Assembly (NCBI GenBank): GCA_023238725.1
Contig: CM041546.1
Location: 14,298,483-14,362,482, forward strand
Origin: Scortum barcoo
Taxonomy: Eukaryota; Chordata; Actinopteri; Centrarchiformes; Terapontidae
DNA: 64,000 nt
Direction: 5' to 3'
Of this stretch, positions 60,151 to 64,000 are shown in pieces. The notes beneath the pieces were generated by a model. That model made no database searches and was not told where the DNA came from. It worked only from the letters and a program-made list of their open reading frames with translations. Each line of letters starts with the position of its first letter. Position 1 is the first letter of the stretch. Position numbers and translations under genes: made by a program.

Positions 60151-60966
60151 ACTTTTTCTTTCTTCTTCTCCCTCCACAGGAGTGGGTGTGATGAGAGATT
60201 TAACACACTTGAGCGGTTGAGCCAGGCCCCCTTGAAGCAGCTTTTCCTGTGTTCTTTCCAATAGTCCTGACAATGCTGATGTGTATGGGTATGTGTGTTT
60301 CTTTTCTCTCCTCAGGACGTTCTCTCCTCAGGACGAAGGGCGTTCTGGGGCACGACGCATAAATAAATGATGGAATCAGTCCACAGTGCATTTGGTGAAA
60401 AAGTAGCGTTCTCTACGTTTTAGTCCAAAATGGTTCCCTCTCTTGTGTCCTGTCTCAGAGGGATCGGTTTTACAGCATGGGATCAGTAAAACAGAAGGAG
60501 AGGAGAGGAGAGGAGAGGAGTACACAATGATGGTGTGTAAGAAGTTGAAGAAAGAGAGATTGGTGGTGTTTTGCTTTGACCCAGCAGTGACTCTGTCTGA
60601 TGGACATCAAGCAACAGACGTCATAGCGACAGCAATGAACCAACCAAACCAGCGATTGTTCAGTCTTCCAGCTACGCCACCCCATCTCAGGCAGGGAAGT
60701 GTGGTGGAAGTTAAGCGACTGACACTGACGTGATGTGCGCTACTTCACTAATCTACTAGCGTAAGCTACAGAGCTAGTTGGGTGAGCTGCTGTAGCTCAT
60801 CCCGTAGCTGCGTGTGAAACTGGTTTTTAAATCAGCAGCCATGTTGGTTCCTCAGGTGGAGTGGCAACAGTCCACTGTCAGAGGAAGTCAACAAGAGGGG
60901 TGAGCCAGAGGGACTGCTGAAGACTTACCTGCTCCCCATCTTTCTGGACTGGCACGCCATCTGCCG
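51225..60966 (-). CDS. fam131b: FAM131B family protein (5' end off right edge)
   Basis: FAM131B has no established biochemical role that I know of. Exons on the minus strand: 60966-60929, (59163-59152 optional), 58489-58454, 58029-57936, 56254-56030, 55859-55719, 54195-53879, 52927-52664, 51434-51225. All phases agree. Strong matches to human FAM131B are FSWEGINLSMEDTTSILPRL, KRNSNAYGIGALAKSSLSG, ERVTKPTAMAQGRVAHMIEW, DAYSDLSDGEKEARFAAG, QFAISEATLLAWSSMDGES, WPHTYVSQGHYCLSSSDAWE and the C-terminal ERKASDVSSG. Between residues encoded at 54001 and 53879 there is a Gln-rich insert absent from the human protein as I recall it. The 60929-60966 exon ends in ...KDGEQ, like ...STEQ in human. The start codon exon is not found, so the gene continues beyond the window or uses a far upstream exon. 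Confidence 0.9.
51815..52260. repeat. possible interspersed repeat in fam131b intron
   Basis: TTAAAGGGGTATTCAAGAAA, AAGTAGAGTGGGTCGAGCTC and GCAGGACCATACCAATTAAG look like parts of a dispersed fish element. The boundaries and family are not established. Confidence 0.25.
53879..54001 (-). repeat. Gln-rich (CAG-type) coding repeat in fam131b
   Basis: 41 codons between ...HFLS and the exon donor encode 28 Gln, in runs of 8, 4 and 4 and pairs spaced by Leu, Ile, Ser and Tyr. Codons are mostly CAG with some CAA. In other frames the same DNA gives Ser-, Leu- or Ala-rich frames, which are not real. Confidence 0.9.
55170..55625 (-). repeat. hAT-like repeat copy
   Basis: The words TTATACTTGAGTACATTTTT, GAAGTGCTTCCCATTTCATG, CTCTGCAACATTTTGGAGGG and ATACTTCCTCCATCACTGCT match the pattern of the repeats at 950, 9108 and 39360. 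It lies in a fam131b intron. Confidence 0.45.
57470..57605. repeat. degenerate 'cactgcact' minisatellite
   Basis: Irregular repeats of ACTGCACT, TTCACT and ACTGCAA words run over about 135 bases in a fam131b intron. Units are too diverged to count reliably. Confidence 0.5.
58977..59024. repeat. TG microsatellite
   Basis: About 20 TG units with single interruptions lie between two fam131b exons. A CT microsatellite lies at about 60113-60150, and an AGGAG pentamer run at about 60495-60520. Confidence 0.9.
59152..59163 (-). other. possible 12-nt microexon of fam131b (MDGK)
   Basis: ATGGACGGGAAG sits between TGTGTGCAG and GTGAAAAC on the minus strand, phase 0 on both sides. It could be spliced in without changing the frame between the exons at 60929 and 58454. 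Alternatively it could act as a start exon. There is no comparative support. Confidence 0.3.
59395..59900. repeat. fish interspersed repeat, longer copy
   Basis: GGTTAGCTTAGTCCTGCATA, AACAGGGGGAAACTGCTAGA, AGAGCCAGGCTAGCTGTTTC and GCTTATTTCCCCAAAATGTC occur in the order I know from a common teleost element. A short relative is at 43165-43325. Confidence 0.55.
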
Positions 60967-63900
60967 CTGAGAGCACAGTGAAGGAAGAGACAAACAGGGA
61001 AAAGAGAAAGAAAACACATCGTTATTCATTGCATTTCATTAAATTCTTAATCAAATTACAAAAGCAGCCACAATTTTCACTAAAGTAGCTTTCCTTCCAC
61101 TCACGAAGCTTTGGCTCAAGTTCAACCACATCTTTTTATTCTTCCTGCTATTTCTTCCCATTTTATTGTCTCTTTCATTTCCCTTTCCCACAGTGACAAA
61201 GTCTATACATCCATGATTCCCACCAAACGAACAGCAAACACACAAACACGTGATCATTTATACTTAGCAACTTTCACAGGGAATCATAATAAGAATAAAA
61301 GACAAATGTATCAACAACAGTAAGCACACTTAAAATAAAAGTTAAATACTGTTTTCAGCTGTTTTAGCCCCTCTTTTAAACTCATTAGGAGGTAGATAAA
61401 TATGTACCTGCACAGCCTATTGTAACTGCTGCACATGTTCATACTGTATATATTTTAACATATTCAAATCTACTCCTAACTATTTATATGTATTGATATA
61501 TAGCTCCGTAGAGTCTCTGTACTCTGTGCAAGGACTGTTTAATTTAACATAATTTCATTTTTCATGAGGAACACAGCATAATAAGTCATTAAACAACACT
61601 GACGACTTACTGGCTATTGTTAGGAAACTATTGGTTTGGTGTGCATATATTCTCTGTGACATGTTTTGTTTTGTTTGTTTTGTCTAACACATATTTTTTT
61701 CTCATCAATTCATACCGAGATTTTACTCCCATTTTCTATGCAAGTTAACTTCTTCATTGCGAATAACACCGTTCAGCCTCTTGACTGACTGATGTCACCA
61801 CTGATCTTTCTGTCTGCATCTCTCGAACCAATCAGCCCTTGGTTCATAAAATATCACTGAAATTCAACTCATTCTGTCATTCTGTCTTTCAGACCGACTA
61901 TTGTACAACCCACCACCTCCCAATCACTGCCACGACCTTCTGGAGAGTCAGCTCAGTTTCCATCAACCACCTGCTGGGTTAACTCCACCACCACTAGCAT
62001 ATAGACTACAGGGGGATCCTTTATCTGGGCCTTCACTTCTTCTATCGATGGAGTCAAAGCCTCCTTAATGAACTTCCTTTATGTGTAAATGACACTTGTA
62101 TTTGCACCGTGAGGAGTCGGTGGCAGATCACACACAAAGCCCTCCACCCAGCGTACTGTTGATCTGAAATACACGCTCTCTGTTGGATAAATGAACGTCA
62201 TTATCCCTCCTCTTTCCTGGCTGTCCAAATCCTAATTAAAACATTGGTTTAATTACAGAGACTGTACTGGTAATGGAGTTTAAACACAGCTTCAGTCTCT
62301 AGGTGCCTGCTCTGTATCAGAGGGTCTGTGTATGTGTGTGTGTAACTCTCAGAGGGGCTCACTCCTGTATCAGCACTCTGTATATGTGTGTGTGTTTGCA
62401 TGTGTGTTGCTGAGCCAATCACATTTTTCACAGCTGCATTTGGCAATCATGAGCGACTCCTCGGGAGCTCTGAGAAACACTGAGAGTCGCTGGCTCTCTG
62501 GATGTCCAGTGATGTCTGTGACCCACTGACCCAGTGATTCAGAAACATCAGCTCCACTCTGTCTCGGTTGGGCTCTCAGATATTACCCTTCCCTCTGAAC
62601 TCCATCCAGTCGCATCAGATCACTGCAAGGGCAGGAGACGAGGGACAGCCTTCACTCCAGAAACTGACCCTCTTTACTTGCACATGGAAGGGCATGCCAG
62701 GTGCAAAATCATGGCCGCCTTGCTTCATTTTCTACAGTCAACGCCTTCAAATTCAAACCTGTGAGCTCGTCATTTCAGTGGTTTGGAGTGTTTAAGTCTC
62801 TTATTTCCTGTTTCGTTTGACCCAGTTTCCCTCAACCCACTTTGTGTATTTCTTCTATAGTTAATGGTGTTCCTTGTGTTTCCCTAAATACCGCTGAACA
62901 TCAGCACTTAAGATACATGGTGTTACAGTATGTATAAAGAGTAGTTTTGTTGTATATTAGCAGGATAATTTTACCTTAAAGGGACAGATTTTATGTGTCA
63001 ACGTCCATTTCCTTTTTAATTGGAGCACTACAGTCTTAAAAATCGAATTCCAAGTTAATTGAAAGTGGTAAAATGAATGTTCAAAATCTAATATCAACCA
63101 ATCTTCACTCCAGTTTTCCATGTAAGAAAACATACAAATCATAATTTCTTCTGTCTGTATTACATAGTCTATAAAAATCTCTATAAAAGACTTTCCTCAC
63201 TGATGACGCAAATTACTGTTTCAGATTGAATACATTTCTTCCTGTGAAACTTGATTTAGGCTGTTTTTGGATATATAATGCACTTTACTTTGAGCAAACT
63301 TTTAAAAATTTTAAATATACCATTTGAGAATGTCTCAGGTAATGTTGGGTACACTGCAAGTTACTGTTTTTACAGTCTAACTGTTTTAAGGGCACTAACA
63401 CCAGCTGCTGCGAATCCACCTTCTTGCTATTAAGCTGTGAAAGAAACTGTGTGAGTGGGAATGAGGTGTTCCTGAAAAGGAAAGTGGCATATAAAGAAAC
63501 TACTTTGCATCAGGACTTGCCATTTTCAGAGCGGATGGACACATTTATATTCAGGCGCTATTTTCACTATTTGGAATGAACTCTATGTGACCTCAGAAGG
63601 ATTAGTCAGGCGTGTTTGATTATTGGCACTGTGGAGGCCGGTGTGAGAAGGTTACTTATTGGCTGATATCAGTTAGACAGAGAGATGTCTCATTTTCTGC
63701 CAGGGTGGGAGAGAGTGTCCCAGATTTCTTCCCCATCTGGGTTAAAAATCTGCCCTGCAAACACAAACTGCACATGAACATATATGCACACCCACATACA
63801 TTGGGCCTACAGCAACATTCACTGTAAAGTACACACACACACAATGTGACTCCCTCTCCTGCTGTTTCTCTTCCTCTCTCCCGTTTTCTCAGCCTCTCCC

Positions 63901-64000
63901 CTCTCTATCCCTCAGCCTCATTTGGCCAATTAGCAGATTAACAGTCGTTCTCTCCCCACATGAATCACAATATGGCTCAAGAGTCGTCTGGACTGCAGCA
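60967..64000. other. right end: no exon recognised
   Basis: Both strands were read without finding the N-terminal exon of fam131b or an exon of a neighbouring gene (ZYX would be expected further right from human synteny). Small TG runs at about 62333 and 62388 are the only clear structure. It may be the first intron or promoter of fam131b. Confidence 0.4.

Noticed and set aside
1..64000. Search for retroviral or LINE coding remnants
   Set aside because: No reverse transcriptase, integrase, gag or envelope-like frame was recognised on either strand; only short non-autonomous repeat pieces are present.
1..64000. tRNA or rRNA genes
   Set aside because: No convincing cloverleaf with A and B boxes and no rRNA-like stretch was noticed; a tRNAscan run would be needed to be sure.

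Overview
The window is vertebrate nuclear DNA, almost certainly from a teleost fish. Genes are split into short exons with canonical GT-AG introns, microsatellites are dense, and several repeats look like families common in fish genomes. No prokaryotic, viral or organellar gene was seen.

Five protein-coding genes can be read exon by exon, in an order matching human 7q34-q35 (GSTK1 - CASP2 - CLCN1 - FAM131B). (1) About 134-1600, minus strand: the 5' part of gstk1, continuing off the left edge. (2) 3335-8393, minus: a complete 19-exon Rap1GAP-like gene with a GoLoco motif and RapGAP domain. As I recall the human map, no RAP1GAP paralogue sits at this place. (3) 11264-18471, plus: complete casp2, with a CARD and the QACRG caspase centre. 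(4) 30066-45813, plus: the muscle-type voltage-gated chloride channel clcn1, with 23 exon positions like the human gene. (5) 51225-60966, minus: fam131b, whose 5' end lies off the right edge. Between the genes lie an 11.6-kb gap upstream of clcn1, long likely 3' UTRs where clcn1 and fam131b converge, and a gene-poor right end.

The most interesting feature is in clcn1. Exon position 7 is present twice in tandem (7A at 35913-35991 and 7B at 36934-37012). Both copies are exactly 79 nt, have the same phases, and encode alternative versions of the same channel helix. Because 79 is not a multiple of three, only one copy can be used in a full-length mRNA. 7A has a ClC-2-like sequence, a GC splice donor, a cluster of YGCY (MBNL-type) motifs, and threonine in place of the cysteine tied to slow gating. 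It has the place and, as I recall, the size of the mammalian poison exon (6b/7a) that causes myotonia in myotonic dystrophy. Here it is an intact coding exon, suggesting that the poison exon is a decayed mutually exclusive exon. The clcn1 copy also carries a one-base insertion in exon 11 that breaks the frame, either a sequence error or a real lesion.
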